Part shown: positions 63,985 through 64,000 of the stretch, one piece after another
Layout of the letters: each line of letters begins with the position of its first letter
Numbering within the stretch: the first letter of the stretch is position 1
Assembly (NCBI RefSeq): GCF_040250305.1
Contig: NZ_CP158190.1
Coordinates: 5,426,001 to 5,490,000 of the forward strand
Length of the DNA: 64,000 nt
DNA from: Peribacillus frigoritolerans
GTDB taxonomy: Bacteria > Bacillota > Bacilli > Bacillales > DSM-1321
Direction: 5' to 3'
Program-made: the position numbers and the translations under genes
Notes under the pieces: model-generated
The model's database searches: none
Seen by the model: the letters and a program-made list of their open reading frames with translations, nothing else
What the model was told of the DNA's origin: nothing

Positions 63985-64000
63985 GACGATTATTCCGTGG

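Overview
This window looks like a chromosomal segment of a spore-forming Bacillaceae bacterium. The evidence is the spore and germination genes (rsfA, gerQ, a pbpG-type penicillin-binding protein), bacillithiol (bshB2), the Firmicutes-type haem enzyme HemQ, TTG and GTG starts behind strong AGGAGG sites, and a gene order that follows the ywj-ywi-ywh-ywg-ywf-ywd stretch of Bacillus subtilis. The gene set and the AT-leaning sequence suggest a relative of Peribacillus (Bacillus simplex group). The genus is an inference.

Region 1 (1-27.4 kb) is the conserved backbone. In order it holds: an Fe-S oxidoreductase cut by the left edge, a cardiolipin synthase, UvsE, ArgS-YwiB, SpeE-SpeB, a class A penicillin-binding protein, YwhD, YwhC, YwhB, YwgA, YwfO, a DUF1450 protein, RsfA, Pta-LipL, HemQ, GerQ, YwdK, YwdI, a small cysteine protein coupled to Ung, a phospholipase D-like protein, a YflT stress protein, a molybdopterin set (mobA-moaE-moaD-moeB) and PdxK.

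Region 2 (27.5-37 kb) is mixed metabolism. It holds YojF-BshB2, a MarR regulator with a perfect 18-bp operator next to an MFS exporter, a 21-bp tandem repeat, a sugar-dehydrogenase-like lipoprotein, a HAD phosphatase, an internally duplicated P-loop ATPase, a YbaK-type deacylase, and gluconokinase beside a wrecked gluconate permease.

Region 3 (37-47 kb) is a twelve-gene corrinoid salvage operon behind one cobalamin riboswitch: btuF-btuC-btuD/cbiZ fusion-cbiB-cobD-cobU-cobS-cobC-second cobU-like gene-adenosyltransferase-cblT-cblS. The products import corrinoids, adenosylate them, strip and rebuild the aminopropanol arm, and attach alpha-ribazole salvaged by CblT/CblS. A polysaccharide deacetylase lipoprotein follows.

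Region 4 (48.1-56.4 kb) is an AT-rich accessory segment next to tRNA-Arg(CCU). It carries two tandem paralogous mini-genes behind a sigma-B-like promoter, the tail of a destroyed topB, an intact unrelated-looking topB in the opposite orientation, a group II intron domain V remnant, and a six-gene operon that pairs a secreted DUF2712-like peptide with an ABC transporter with three different membrane subunits and an anchored extracytoplasmic protein. The mini-genes and the peptide/transporter operon are the best candidates for undescribed biology.

Region 5 (56.4-64 kb) holds an ABC-F protein with an orphan perfect hairpin upstream, a minus-strand trio (RGG-tailed DEAD-box helicase, APH-like kinase, nucleotidyltransferase-like/methyltransferase fusion), an NCS2 purine permease with an attenuator-like hairpin, and a hexapeptide acyltransferase at the right edge.
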